This document shows positions 1 through 12,916 of a DNA stretch of 64,000 nucleotides, one piece after another. This stretch comes from Nemophila menziesii (taxonomy: Eukaryota; Streptophyta; Magnoliopsida; Boraginales; Hydrophyllaceae). Both the position numbers and the translations under genes were made by a program. Within the stretch, counting starts at the first letter, position 1, and each line of letters begins with the position of its first letter. The stretch lies in contig JARWIR010000003.1 of NCBI GenBank assembly GCA_029959085.1, forward strand, positions 26,489,505 to 26,553,504, given 5' to 3'. The notes beneath the pieces are model-generated. The model was not told where the DNA came from. It searched no databases and was given only the letters and a program-made list of their open reading frames with translations.

Positions 1-471
1 ATATTATAATTTATATTTTAAATATATTTATGATATAAAAACATTTTATGAATATACTATACTAGTAATTATATAGATAATAAATATTATTTTTGTTATT
101 TTGTACATAAAAAGAAGACTGATAAATTTTGGAGATTGAAATATTATGATCAGCAAATACATTTTGACTTTTTCGTGGGAAAACAAATCTAACGATAAAG
201 ATTTCTAATCTCATAAATACAATGTTATTACCATACTTTAAATTCAATTACGTTGTTTGACCGAAACAAATTTACCTTAAAGAAATTCCTTACCAAAAAT
301 GAAATAAAAGATCAAAAAAAGCCATATAAAATAATCGGATTACTTTTGATGTGTGAAATGCTTTTTTAGACAAACTCCGCAAATCACTTCACTTTCACTT
401 CTAGTACGAAACTCAGGAGCACAAACTCTTCACGCAACTGGAATCACCGCAACTAAACACCGCCGACCGTC
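1..471. other. 5' flank of membrane-protein gene
   Basis: AT-rich leader upstream of the ATG at 472. No other gene is visible here. The stretch from about 370 to 471 is less AT-rich and is the likely 5' UTR. Confidence 0.4.
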
Positions 472-1142
472 ATGGAAGAGATGTATCTTATCTCATCTAC
501 TCTCTCTTATTAGTCTCTTTTTAAATATATAATTATTACTAATTATTTTGATTGGTTTTCAGCAGATCTGAAGCATACCCCAAAGACTCATACTCTCCTC
601 AAGTAAGAAGAACCACCTCAGCACCACCCTCAACCTCTACCACCAGCGTTCACGTCACCGCCCTAGACGGCCTAGTAAATGTAAACTCCCTCTTCACAAT
701 CGCTGTCTTCGTCGGACTATCATTAGCCACACCCGGTCAACGGAGCTTGGAGGAACGCACATCATGCGACGCGGGCATTGACGTTGTCAAGAAGCTTCTA
801 GTATTCGAAGTTGTTTCCTTCAGTTTCTTCTTGTTTTCATCTCTTGTAGCTCAAGGTCTTAAATTAGCAATCAATTTATTGAACAGTAAAGATGTGGATG
901 AGGCATTTAAAGCTCACATCAATCTCAAGGTGTTGAAATTCGGAATGTTGGGATCGGCTGTTGGGTCTGTGATGGGTTGCGTGTTCTTGATGCTTTCTAT
1001 GGTGAATGTGATTCAGATTAGGTTGGGTATGTTGTCTTGTGGGAGTAAATCTGCTGTTCATGCAACTACGGCTTTGATTGTTCTGGTTTCCTCTGCTCTT
1101 CTTGTTTATATTTCCACAGCTTTTTATGCATTTACTAGGTGA
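472..1142 (+). CDS. Four-pass membrane protein, MEE60-like family
   Basis: Predicted coding sequence is join(472..482,563..1142), 196 residues. The long open frame has no usable ATG; its first possible codon is TTG, which lies in intron sequence. An 11-base exon starting ATGGAAGAGAT, a GT donor at 483 and an AG acceptor ending at 562 give a start of MEEIRSEAYPKDS. The protein has a Ser/Thr/Pro-rich cytosolic-type N-terminus (about residues 1-38) and four hydrophobic segments at about 41-59, 82-104, 129-155 and 168-190. No signal peptide or catalytic motif is seen. From memory it resembles plant proteins annotated 'maternal effect embryo arrest 60'; the family assignment is inference and the molecular function is unknown. 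The acceptor is a NAGNAG (cagcag), so a form one residue shorter is possible. Confidence 0.75.
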
Positions 1143-2500
1143 GACCGTGAGAAAATGTAGAAATCAACTTGTGTATGCATATTTATTATATATTTGCACA
1201 TCGTGTGACTTAATCTAATTAATCTTAATCTTTAAATGATTCGTTTGTCTTATGTTAATGTTGGGAACTTGTCAACCTATATGTGTATATTAGAGAAGAG
1301 GCATATTTAGAAGAAAATAATTCGTAAATGATCATGCTATGATGACTATGTGGTTTATTGGTGATGGAGATCTATTTCCATGTGAGCACATCTAGCAGAG
1401 GTAGCCATTATTCAGTTTTTGAGTGCTAGCAGAGTGCTCTAGTGTATGACCATCATCTTATCATAGAGCTATGATTGACAGTAATGCATACAATTGTCTT
1501 TATATAGCGCCATAATAGAGAGCAATGTCCATGATATTGATAGTGATAAAATTGATTTTACTACATAAGATAAGATAAAATAAAATAAATGTGGGTAATC
1601 TATAAGGTCCATGGGACGGTTATAGTTAGATTCTATTCGTTTATATGTAGATTGACATTTGTCTTTGTAATTGTTTGAGATCGCCACAAATTTGAGGTTA
1701 TCGCTAATAATTTCATCTATGACATTAGTTGCATAAGATCCAGGATGTTTCAATTATTGCACCTTAGTAGCATCGTGCGAGTTTTCCACAGCTAATGCTT
1801 TCTTTCAATATGTTTAGTCTCGTTAAGTCTAGATACTTAATCCTCGAAAAATATGAGGTTAGGGGTATTTCTTTTATCAAACACCCCTTTAAAACATTAT
1901 ATGCTCTTCTGTAAAATTAAGATGTACGAAAGAATGTCTCTATCTTTTTTAGGCTGACTCGTTATATCGACCCGTCCCGACCTGTCTAATTTTGAGGTAT
2001 ATTTACCTTTCAAGTAACTTCGATAGGATTGAGATCATTCTTTTCAGGGATAGGTAGAATTATCCAACTAATAGTCATCGTGTATCTTCGTTTTCGTTTT
2101 TGTTACGAATTTCTGATTTTCGTTCACGGTGGTGGTAAGTAATCATCATTACTCGTTCTGTGAATTCCAAAACCTTTCTTTTCGAAAAAACAATTCTACT
2201 TCTATGCATATACCTTTATGTATTTATATATCTCCATGTGATCAATCATGAAAATCTTTTCACTTTCTTCTTTATCGTTTCTTCTTTAGGTCATACTATC
2301 GTCTTAAACCAGTTTACCTGTTAGAATTTCGGGCTTTTCCCTTCAAACCTTTGATTGTCCTTTTATTACATTAATTTTCTTTAAATGTCTACATCTTCAG
2401 ATTTCATATATTGTTTTTATTCATAATGATTCTATGCATAAGCCTTCAATAGTCGCGACGAAACATTTTATAAGAGAGGAAGTAATGTCCTCTTTGAATT
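1143..2500. other. Intergenic, no supported gene
   Basis: AT-rich sequence with only short, unconvincing frames on both strands. The first few hundred bases should hold the 3' UTR of the upstream gene. Confidence 0.4.
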
Positions 2501-4690
2501 ACAATTTTACAGAGAATTTTGGTACTTATCTACCCAGATATAGGTGACGATCCTTCTCTAAAACTTGAGGGGTTTATTCCTGTAGATAACATCTCTCGTT
2601 CTTAAAATAACGAGATAAAATGGCTCCTGGTTCAAATCGTATGTTTGGAGCTAGTATATTAAAACGCTCTTTAACTGACAAAACCATAGACCTTTTGCTT
2701 ACATTTGGGGATATTGCCTGAGGTGTAGAAGTTAGGAATCCTAGTGAGACAGGGAGAGCGTGTAAGGGATACAAAGGTGAAATAGCTTCGTACCTTCGAC
2801 GCTTTGATATGGGGATGAGTTACCCATTTGTCCCTTTTATATTTGAATGTTTAGGGTTTTACTCTCTAAGTCTTGGTCAATTGCTTCCAAACACGTTAGG
2901 TAAGAAAAACCTTAAAATCAATCCTTCTATTAAACTTTTTCAAGATTTGCATAAGATACAAAGAACCCTTCCATTTTTGTAGCTGGTCCTTCAGACCCTT
3001 TAAGGAAACTTATTGTTCAAGGGTGGTATACACTCTATCCTCTAAAAAATGATCATATATGTCTATATTAATAACTTTCCAATTAGCCATCCAGGATGAC
3101 ATGGAATGTTTATTTTTATTAAACAATTCCCAAATGGCTCTACTCTGGTAAAAGGGTGGGGGATAACCATTGGAGTAGCTCAATTGTTCAAGGACTTGCT
3201 ATCAGCACTTAAAGAGAGGTTTGAACCCCTCCCTGAACATGGGTAACCTAGTTCTGATTTACCTGGAAATATGCATGAGGAGGCTTGCATATTCCTGTGG
3301 CCTATGGGACTAGTCGTGGTGCGCGCAAGTTGGCCCAGACCCCCTACGGACCAAAAAAAATAGGGGGGTTCCCATGAACATGATACTTTGCATGTACTTT
3401 TATCTCAACCAATGAGCCTTTTCGCATTGCCATTCTTAATAATGAGAACAATGGTTTCTTATTTGAAGTCTTTCTATATAAAAAGATAACAGTGTCACAT
3501 TTTTATCCACTTTATAAAATTACTTTAAAGTGGTTCAATTATTCATCCCGTTCTAAGAAAAGGATTCTAATAGAAGCTCATAAGAAAAAAAATTAAATAA
3601 AGGCAATCATTTAAAACTTTTGAAGAACATTTTTTATCCCTTCCTTTGTTTAATAGGCAGATGGACTAGAAGAGATATTCACAGGTGTTGGAATGAAAAC
3701 TCAACTTCCTTAGTTGATGAGCAAGCTAAAGCACGACGAAGGCGGTTCTAGCATGCTCTTAGATGACGTTCGAACTCACCAGCATGTGTCTTAGATTCTA
3801 GCAACAATGCCTTTCATAATATAGATATCGAGATTTATAATCATATTTCTGCTAAATCAATTTCTCCTTTACTGGTCACCATACAAGGAGGAGAAGAATA
3901 AGACACTTCCTTGCTATTGTAGCGAAAGAAAGGCAAAAACCCTTCTGAGGACCTATGTGTACCTTGTTCTACAAATTCGAGAGGCTCGGTTTCAAACCTC
4001 AAATGCACTTCTGTTTCAAAATTCCCCACTTTAAAGGCTGATGACCCCTGAGCCTAGTTCTTGGATTTACACCCAAATTCTTCTGAGGCCTTTTATGATT
4101 AGTGCTTGTTGTAAGCATTTATTATTCATTTCCATACTCGTGTTTGTGCAATTCTTCTGCTCGTACTTATATTGTTGTGACAGTTGTATGTCCTTGCATA
4201 TTATATTAAAACACACTTGAAGTACCTTTCCTCAGTTATTCCAATAGTTTCCAAAGCTAGTCAAAATCTAACTGGGGATGAGTGTTTGGTTCACCAGCAT
4301 CTGATAAACCTTTTAAGCTAATGGAGAAGTTACTCTTAGGAATTACACAAGCTCACGAGGCAACATAACAAATTGTTAATGATCTCAACAAGGTGAAGAA
4401 TAGATTCATTAAGTATTTGGATGTGTTAAAATCCTTGAAGAAATTCATTATGGTACAAATGACTGAAGATTGGAATTATTTCAATGAAGAAAAGGTGGTT
4501 CTGGAATCTCGACTATCTTCAGAGAAACATCCTCACGAAGAGGAGGAAATTTTTTTGAAGATATGTACTTCAAAAATGTTAACAATGTAGAAAGAACTTG
4601 ACTCAATCTCAACTTCTAGAGGATGATAAGTCCATAGACATCAATGAGTTTAATATTTCCAGAGAGTTTAAACAAGTTGTAAGGTCGTGA
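2500..4690 (+). pseudogene. Decayed gag-like relic of 'putative gypsy-type transposon' class
   Basis: Around 2795-2900 a conceptual plus-strand translation reads RRFDMGMSYPFVPFIFECLG followed by FYSLSLGQLLPNT. This is the pattern (F..G...P.HPFI...L....I...QL.PN) of the domain found in many degenerate plant retroelement gag-like proteins. Downstream the frame is broken many times, and a coiled-coil-like stretch survives at about 4393-4590. A SINE interrupts it near 3165-3361. Family assignment is from memory of the motif. No terminal repeats were found, so the element's limits are unknown. Confidence 0.45.
3165..3361 (+). mobile_element. tRNA-derived SINE
   Basis: The 5' part has a Pol III A-box-like TAGCTCAATTGT (3176-3187) and a B-box-like GGTTTGAACCCC (3218-3229). 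The 3' body includes GTCGTGGTGCGCGCAAGTTG followed by GCCCAGACCCC, a signature I recognise from plant SINE 3' regions, and ends in a run of eight A at 3353-3360. It lies inside the decayed gag-like relic. No clean target duplication was found, so both ends are approximate. Confidence 0.6.
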
Positions 4691-5079
4691 TCCCTTCTTT
4701 TTGTATGGTAGTTGGATATATACTTTCAATCAATACCAAAATTTGGGTTCAACTTTTCTTGTAGACTCTTTCAGGGTTTCTTGTGAAGTTTTTTATTTTT
4801 TCGCGCCTTTCTCGTGAGCCAGATAAGAAAGAAATTATGAAATTATTGACTAGTTCTTGTGGCTTATTAATCCTTTTGTAACTTTGACTTAAATTTTGTA
4901 GTTCAATATGACTTGTTGCATTCACTCTCTTTTGTAAAGACTTTTTGGTGATCTTCGTGGATCTTATGGTATATATAGTGGTTGTTTTACATTATGAACT
5001 ATTGTGTATGTGTATTTTGTGGAAGCATTGATGCATTATATGCATAGTTGTACAAACAACTTCCACTATCACACCCACG

Positions 5080-6125
5080 TAGCTATATTGCCTACTCGGT
5101 TCTAATCCGGTCGCAAGGTTCACAATTCAAGTTAAAAAATACAACAAAAATATATAAGAAAAATATTTAATTCGAATGTGCTACCTTAGTCAGAAAAAAT
5201 TTATCTCAAAATTTTATATTACAATTTTTAGAAAATAATAATAAAAGACACATGGCATAGTAAAAACAATAATAAAAGACATATGACAAAATAAAACAGA
5301 ACATGAAAAAAGTTAAATGATCATAGTCAAATAACATATAAAAGTCAATAATTGTTTCTCCTTTTATATATATTATAAATTATTATCACTTGTTTTTTGT
5401 CTTTATTAGTATCTACTCTCGTTCAATGAACATGTCACAATTAAAGTTGAAAAAATATATGGAAAAAAAATTGTAGTGTGCTACCTTAAAAAATTTATCT
5501 CAAAGATTTTATATTACAAATTTTTGAGAAAAGAATAAAAGACACATGACATGGTAAGAAAAATATAAAAGACATGTGACAAAATAAAATGACACATGAA
5601 AAAAGTAAAATAACACTGTTCAAAAATTAAATTACACATAGGAAAGTCAAATAGTGATTCTTCTTTTATATTATGTATAGATTGTAATGTGCTACCTTAG
5701 TCGGAAAAAATTTAGAAATATGACAAAATAAAAAATGACACATGTAAAAAGTAAAATGATACATGACACAAATAACATAAAAAGTCAACCTTGATTCTCT
5801 TTTTATATATTATATAGATTATTGTCACTAGATTATTGTTTTCACTAAGTTCTAATCCTGTGCGTGAACGGATCACAATTCAAGTTAAAAAAATATTTAA
5901 AAAAAATTAAACTGTAATGTGCTACCTTAATATATCAAAGATTTTATATTGCAAAACATTGAGAAAAGAAATAATAAAAAATACATGGCATAACAAGAAA
6001 AATAATAAAAGACATATGACGATATAAAATGACATATGTAAAAAGTAAAATGATATATGTTAAAAGTAAAATAACACATAAGAAAGTCAAATGTTGATTC
6101 TTCTTTTATATTATATATATATATC
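5080..6125. repeat. Diverged tandem repeats, about 210-300 bp units
   Basis: Four or more imperfect units, each containing GTGCTACCTTA (near 5178, 5478, 5689 and 5929), then ATTTATCTCAAAGATTTTATATT-like sequence, a run of AAAGACACATGACA-like words and a TTCTTTTATATTATATA end. Two units begin with TTCTAATCC..CACAATTCAAGTT, which is reminiscent of non-autonomous Helitron ends. That resemblance is inference only. No coding sequence is present. Confidence 0.6.
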
Positions 6126-7503
6126 CTTATTCTTAGACCATGATCTATTTTCTTTTGACTTTTAAAATCTCAAGGTAGTTTCCTCATCCTAACTATACAC
6201 ATGAGTTTTTTACTTTAAAATTTTATCAAGAATAACTTCACCAATATGTATGAAATTAGTGGTTTATTTTATCACCACATTCAAGATTTTTCCTTCTTCA
6301 AGAAGGAAATTAGATCACACTCCTCTGATGATTACCACTTTCCAAGTGGTAGTAGGGATGACATAGTAAAGCTGATGCTCTTAATCACATTTTATCTCAA
6401 TGTTTGCCCTTTTATACATATCTTCGTGAACATTAATATGGAAAGTGGTTAGAGGGTGAGTTGATGAGTGTCTTTCATAAGCTAAAGGTCATTCAAGTTG
6501 AATACACCTTCTTTAGGATCAACTAGATCAAGTCATGAAGCAACTGAAGAAGGATAGAGTTCAGAGGAGAAATTTAATTCATCCAGCCTAAAATTGTAAT
6601 GGAGTTAGTGTCTGGAACTTATTAAAATGTAAAATCACTGTGCAATACTCTCGTCTTAATTCAACTATCTACTAGGATATCTTAGATTTAGGGGGACACA
6701 TAAGTTCAAGCTCATACTCTCCAGCATCTTAACCTCCTCTAACTCATAGTCGAGTATAAATTCTATTTCTTTCTTAGTTACAAAAACAAACCCTTTTACA
6801 GGGGTATGCTTTATGTAACATGTCATAAAGTTAATTGTGCAATCAAAATTTATTGTCTTCATAAGCGTGTAAATACATGTATGTGTTATGCTCTCTCTTT
6901 TTTCAAGTCATGTTATAATTATTCTTGATCAGGTTACTTCAAACATCCCATCTTATACTGACAGTTGGCGCTTACTTTTCGCAAGATTTATTTTAATATT
7001 AGTAAGGGTAATCTTGTAAACATACCTATAAGAGGTATTGATAAATACGACAGTATAATTACCTCTTTTCCATCTTATTTCAAAAGGTATATTGACTACT
7101 TACTCGAGGGCTCATGGCTTGTAAACTGCAAAATAACACGGGTAAGCCTTTCTAGTTCTTCAAACCTTAGAAGAATAAAGTTGGTGTAGAGTTTATGTGT
7201 ATTGGTATCCTAGGAATCCCAACGTGGATTATGCTCCTGGTATAATTGAACAGAGCACTCAAATGGTTTTGTTTGGTTCCCACTTTAGATGAGATGTTGA
7301 TCCCTACTATTTATAGGAAGGTTATTTACTCTTCCTCTGCCTGCAAGATGCTAAATATTGTGTGCCTATGATTGATTCTTGAAAGAACAATTCCATCAAA
7401 AATTCTTGCTTTTAAGACTTTTGACGTGGTTGGGGTTCCTAACATGAGGCCATGAGGGATAGTATAGAAGATACTGTCGGGCCAAATGTCCACTAGAAAC
7501 CTA
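6126..7503. other. Unassigned sequence
   Basis: Only short frames are present (for example 6246-6452 and 6965-7189 on plus, 6665-6862 on minus), none with a recognisable domain. Probably old transposon debris. Confidence 0.3.
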
Positions 7504-9033
7504 TGTTTAATTCGTTTAGGTAGTTCCTCTTACTTCTTATTTACTTTTGTAATCAAGAAACTACGCACTCTCACCCTAGACAGGCACAGTACTGCAAGTA
7601 TTACAGGACGTATGCAAGTTTTAGTTAGTAAGTTGAGTTTGTTCTCAGGGACTTAAGTGTGTTAATCGCGTGAGTAGAAATAACGAGTAAAAGTAAATAA
7701 TTAAAAGACAGTAAATTAAAGGGAACAGATTTCGAAAATACTAATTAAACTAGGAAAAGTAAAGACAATAAAATAAAAGATTAAGAAATATGAGATGAGA
7801 AGTATAGCTTAGGTTTTGCCAGTATGCACTAATCCTTCTAATTCTATCTATAAATCTAGTTCATAGGGGAGAATATTAGCTCTTAGTATACTTAGTCATG
7901 ATTCTATATTCCCATACCTTAGACCTTGAGAGCGACTAAGGGGGCTACGGCACAACCAAGAAGTGTTTTATCTTAGGTTTATCAAACGCCACTAAGGCCC
8001 TAAGCAAATACTGTAATCCTGGTGATATGGTGATTAAAACAAACCCTAGTGACTATCTAGTTAGAATCATGTTTTGTCAGAACTAATATTTACACTAGAC
8101 ATTATGTGGTGGTTCAATAGTTAAACACCCAGTTACGGAGTCCATCTAACTACTATTAAAACAATCCTAAAGTGATCAGTTCTAGGAAAGACATTAAATC
8201 AAAACACATAAATAAATATCAAGTAAGTAGCTAATATCAGATTAAAACATATAATTCCCAAAGAAACTTAGATAGAAGAATTATATTTCATAGATTATAC
8301 ATTATGCAAAACCCAAGCTATGGGGAGTTTAGTTCATACCTGATGGAAATAAACTAAAAGAAATTACAAAAGACATCATCTTGCTCTCTACAATGACTAA
8401 GGACTAAAATTAAGGTTTCTCTAAGCAAAGATAATTTTACAAGTGATATAAGGGTGTATTTATAGGTGTTTAGAAGACCTAATTCGTTTTCTTGAGGAAG
8501 AGGTAAGGTATTGGACTTCTAGCCCAACTGAAATCCGTATGGAAATAAAGATAAACACTGTTGGACCGTTTTGAGCATATCTTCTTCGTTATTGGTCGGT
8601 TTGAGCTCCATAAGATACCAAAAGAATCGTAACAGAATTATCTTTGTCCTTATAGAAGGAAATCACCAAAATCAGCCTATTTCTTAGGTAAAAACGCACA
8701 TCTTTAGACGTGTATGCAGAATCCCAGATTTAGGCAGCTTTGCCTTTTCCATCTTTTTAGCTTTTGTTTCCTTATCTCCAATTACCATGCAAATCTCTTT
8801 CCATAAGTTGTTGTCTTTGACTTGGACTTTAATTAAGCTCCATAATTATCTTTAAAGCTTCACACTAAAATAAACAATTAAACCCAATATGCTCTAAAAA
8901 TATTAATTCTACAAATCAAGACTCAAAATAGGAAAGTGCACTAAAACTCAAGAAAATCGACATTATTGACTTCTAAATCACTAAAAATGATGTCTCATCC
9001 TAACATTAATCTATCACAAATGAGGAGACATCA
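7504..9033 (-). mobile_element. Solo LTR, Athila-like family
   Basis: The sequence is a diverged relative of the 1.5 kb LTRs at 28095 and 35070. Shared words include TGCAAGTATTACAG / TGCAAGTATCACAG near the left end and AATTATCTTTAAAGCTTCACACTAAA near the right. It ends with the family's 46-nt stem-loop terminus at 8988-9033. No internal region, primer site or partner LTR is nearby. The left limit (TG at 7504) is set by comparison with the solo LTR at 21002-22491; no matching target duplication was found. Confidence 0.65.
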
Positions 9034-9190
9034 ATATGGTTCATTATATGGGAATTTCGTTTCCCTATATCACTTAATTGATTTCAGGTCTTGTGAACAA
9101 ATCTTTCTGAATTGATATGATTGAGTATCTCACTTTGAGATTTTAACTTTACGATTACGTTAATCTCCATGTATACAATTAAGTAAGTTT

Positions 9191-9640
9191 TATACACTTT
9201 TATCGTCCCAACAAATATCAATATATTTTGCTTGATGATTCTCGTGGGTTTAGACAACTATATTTTTCTTTGATGAACCCATGTATGAATCTAATCACGA
9301 TGATTGGTGGCTATATACATTTAACATGTTTAGTTTTATCCGTGATAAACTCACGTAGATATTTAATCTATTGTGTCGGTAACTTTGATTTCAACCAACT
9401 TAGGTTTTAGCTACGATAACCTTGCGTAGAGATTTGATCGATCATGTTAATAACTTTGAGTTCACCAAATTAGTTTTAATTTCGATAACCTCACGTAGAA
9501 ATTTAACCGTACATGTTGGTAACTTTAAGTTCAACAAAATTAGGTTTTAGCTTTGTTACCCTCGCATAGAGATTTATCGAGCATGTTGGATACTTTGAGT
9601 TTAGCCAACTTAGGTTTTAGTTTCAATAACCTCACACATC
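9191..9640. repeat. 70-bp tandem repeat array
   Basis: Near-identical unit starts TAGGTTTTAG / TAGTTTTA occur at 9331, 9401, 9471, 9541 and 9611, an exact 70-base period. More diverged units can be followed leftward from 9261 and perhaps 9191. Each unit carries GATAACCTCACGTAGA-like and ATGTTGGTAACTTTGAGTTC-like words. Seventy is not a multiple of three and stops are frequent, so it is non-coding. Confidence 0.85.
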
Positions 9641-11612
9641 AACAAATTTGATATTTTCTTAGAAGGTTAAAATAGATCGATCAACAAAACATACATAATT
9701 TTTTAGGATAGAATCCTTACTACCAACGATTACTTTTCTTAGGTTTTTTCCGCGTGTGCTATAATAAAATGTGACTTTTCTGCCATCTCCTTCTTTTATA
9801 GAAAATTTGTAGAAAAGAACTTTATTTCCGTTCATGTGCCTAGAGCATCCTCTATCAAGGATCCAAAAGTTTATGTTGATTCTCTTTACCTACAAAAGTA
9901 GTACTCAGGTTGGGTCCATGAGGGTTAGTGATTCCCTTTCTTCTTCAAAATTCACTTTGCATTTTCCACAAAGGAACTAAGAAGTCATACTCAAGTTGCT
10001 TATGATACTCACAACTAGTTACATCGTGACCATCTCTTTCATAGTATGTACAATTAAGAGAGCTAGCTTTTGCAAAATGCAAGGAGGAGGAAGACGCTTC
10101 ATTGGATGCACTTACAAAGACAATTTTTGAAGATGGTTATTTAATAAAAAAATTAAAACCTAGAACTTCCCTTTTGAGACTAATAACTTGTAATTTTAAC
10201 ATTAAAACAAAGTTACGTTGGCCTACTGTAAATTTGAGAACAATTATTTCAAGATCTTCAACTTTTTCTAAAAGTAAGGCATTTGTTTTTGAATGAGTGA
10301 GGTTCTCGTCCTCAAGATCATCATGATTCTTCCAAAAAGGATTATAAAAGTTTTCAAAATCTTGATTTTGTTTTTGAAGTTTTTTAAAATCTTTTGTTAA
10401 AAGCTTGTTTGTTTTTAGGGTGTTCTTGTAATTAAGTAAGAAATATTCATAAGCTAATTTAATGTTCTCATCTAAATCATCTTGAAATCAAGAAAATCTA
10501 GATTTATAAGTTACCCTAACATCCCTTTCTTTTCCGATTGCCATAAAAGCAACATAGTTAGACACATGAGCATCCTATTCACTTTGATTTGAGTCATCAT
10601 TATTCAAAGAAGAATTGAAGGCTTGTCTTGACTTCTCTTTGAGAAGACTTGGATATTTTGGTTTGATGTGTCCATTTTGTGGCAATGAACCAAGTTGGTT
10701 AATCCTTTTTGTAGTCCTTGCTACAGTTCTTGGAATATATTTTAGTACCACCTTGATACTTGTATTTCTTGTGCCTCATGAGTTTCTTGTTTTACATAAA
10801 GACATTCTTATCATTATTAATTAGTCATTCTTCTTAGGACTCAACAATGATTATATTTTCCTTCTTGCAAGGTTGGTGTGAAAGGTAAGATTCTTCTTGT
10901 AAGTTTTCTTTTCTTCTTCTCTTAATTTATTGATCAAGAGCTATTTCTTATGCCATTAGATTACAAATGATCTCGTGAGTGGTCATCGTGGGAGGTCTTT
11001 AGCTTCAATGATAGAAACCACTTTAGCTTTGTCTTCCATCGAAGAGCACCCAAGTTTTTTACACAAAGCTCTTGGTTGGGATATATTTCCCAAGAGAGCC
11101 AAGAGTGTTGACAATGGACGTGAATCTTTGATTCATAGAATTTAGATTCTCTCCGTTTTTCATCTTGAACATCTCATATTGCATGATATATGATCTAACC
11201 TTTGATTCCTTCAGATGAAGATTTGAGACATTGTCAAAATTTATATGGCGACTTGCATTCACTCACTCGACTATATTCTGCCTCAGTTAGACCAAACATT
11301 AATGTGTTCAAGGCTCTATCATCTTTATAAATTTTGAGCGTCTCATCCTTTGTGAGCTCTTTTTTAGCTTTTACTTTGTTTGTGATAACGATTTTTTATC
11401 CTCATTTGTTGTTTATTCGTAGGGAACCGAAGGAACTTCGTTCGTTATTTCCCATGGTTCGTAATCAAAGCATTGAAGATGAATTTACATCCTCTTTTTC
11501 AAATAGATATTATTTGACCCTACAAAAAGTGGAGGTCTAGTAGAAGATACACCTTCCCCATGGTTTTCTTCCATGTCATTAACTCAATTACGGTTTAGCA
11601 ATAATTAGAGTT
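9641..11612 (-). pseudogene. Decayed Copia-type gag
   Basis: The minus strand at 11059-11262 encodes KESKVRSYIMQYEMFKMKNG and then MNQRFTSIVNTLGSLGKYIP, the Copia gag pattern (QYE.FKM..GE....M..RF..I.N.L..LGK). Near 9880-10080 another minus frame keeps a zinc-knuckle remnant and a 'KGITNPHGPN'-like motif typical just after the Copia gag. Stops and frameshifts interrupt it throughout. No intact reverse transcriptase or integrase is present. Confidence 0.7.
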
Positions 11613-11629
11613 AGGTTATGATATCACTT

Positions 11630-12400
11630 ATGAAACCTAGAGAAGGGGGTGAATAGTATTATAATAAGAATAAATACTAATGTAAAACTTTTTGGAAGAT
11701 CATATAAGTTTAAAATGGTTGAAAAAATTTATCAAACACTTGAAAGGCAAGAAATGCTGGTATGGAAAAAGAGATAGAAAAAACTTATCAATTATCACAA
11801 ACATAACACAAGCAATGCAATATGAAGAGAGCGTTAGAGATTACTCAAGCATATATAGTGGTTCACACTCCCGATGGCTTAATACACTACCTAGGGTCTT
11901 TCCGTTAGGATTTTCAAATTTCTATTCCACTAAGTTTTTGTATTTCTCAAAGGTGAGATAGAAACCCAATACAATGATACTTTTCCCGGTTATGTCATAA
12001 TCCGAACTTGAAAACTCAAGCTACCTCCCTTGTGCAATTATATGCACGAGTAAAAAACTCTTCTGAAAATGAAAGTATTCTTCCTTGTATCTAAACTCTA
12101 ACACTAAAGATAATTTCTAATATAGAAGAGAGTAATAACATGATAAGTGTTTAAGATGGTTATAAAGACGTTCCTACTCCCTAATGAGAAAATATATCAA
12201 TAATATTACCAAGTTTTCAACAGAGATAAGAAAGTGATATGTAGAATGCTTAAGAAAAGATGAGAGAGCTTGAAATTAATGCTTCAATGTTGTAGTAGAT
12301 ATGGAGGTTGAACTTGTTATGAATGCTCTCTTGAAGGGTATATATATAGTCATTTATAAAGCCCCTTATGTTATAAATTCATATTTTGTTCTTCCATAAA
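11630..12400 (-). repeat. Probable degenerate Copia LTR with primer-site remnant
   Basis: Read on minus, the sequence ends CACCCCCTTCTCTAGGTTTCA and is followed about three bases later by TGATATCATAACCT, a decayed version of the Met-tRNA primer site TGGTATCAGAGC. The GTGGTTC..CTT..TGTATTTCT segment at about 11858-11960 resembles blocks at 56409 and 60200, which lie in other Copia LTR relics here. The right end is uncertain. Confidence 0.5.
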
Positions 12401-12916
12401 CGATACAACATTTTGTACAAAAAAGGGTTATCATTTTAGCTGGATTGTACTATTTGTCTGTTGCACATTTAATGATCTAACAATAAAAAATCAAATATTC
12501 TTTTAATAAAACAGTACAACATTTTGCGTCTAAAATTGCGTTCCCGTTTTAGATCGGGGTGTCAGCTTAAGATAGTTGCAAGGTTGTCGATTTAACTGTA
12601 ATTTTAGTCATTCCATATATTCTTTATCTGGTTTTTAAGCAAAACAAGAACCCGTTTTATTAATGGGTTTTATTTATTCAGTACTTATTCAGTCACATCA
12701 ATCTCAACATCCGCTCATAGTTGAAGCACAATCTACAAATTCCCATAACTTCAGCTTCTCCGGATCACTATAATTCCTATAATAGCAATAACTAATTAAC
12801 CTTACCGTGTTACGTACAAAACTAAACATCATCTGATCTTTAAATTACAATGAAGCTTATACCCCATAATCAATACATTATACAAAGAAAGAAAACAAAA
12901 CTTGTAAGCTTACGCG
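12401..12916. other. Unassigned / 3' flank of FAR1-domain gene A
   Basis: AT-rich non-coding sequence. The last 100-200 bases next to 12917 should hold the 3' UTR of the minus-strand gene. Confidence 0.35.

Noticed and set aside
552..562. TTG start for the membrane-protein frame
   Set aside because: Plant translation from TTG is improbable, and these bases form a T-rich intron end with an AG acceptor.
9191..9640. Possible CRISPR array
   Set aside because: Units are contiguous 70-mers without constant repeat/variable spacer structure, and the DNA is plant nuclear.
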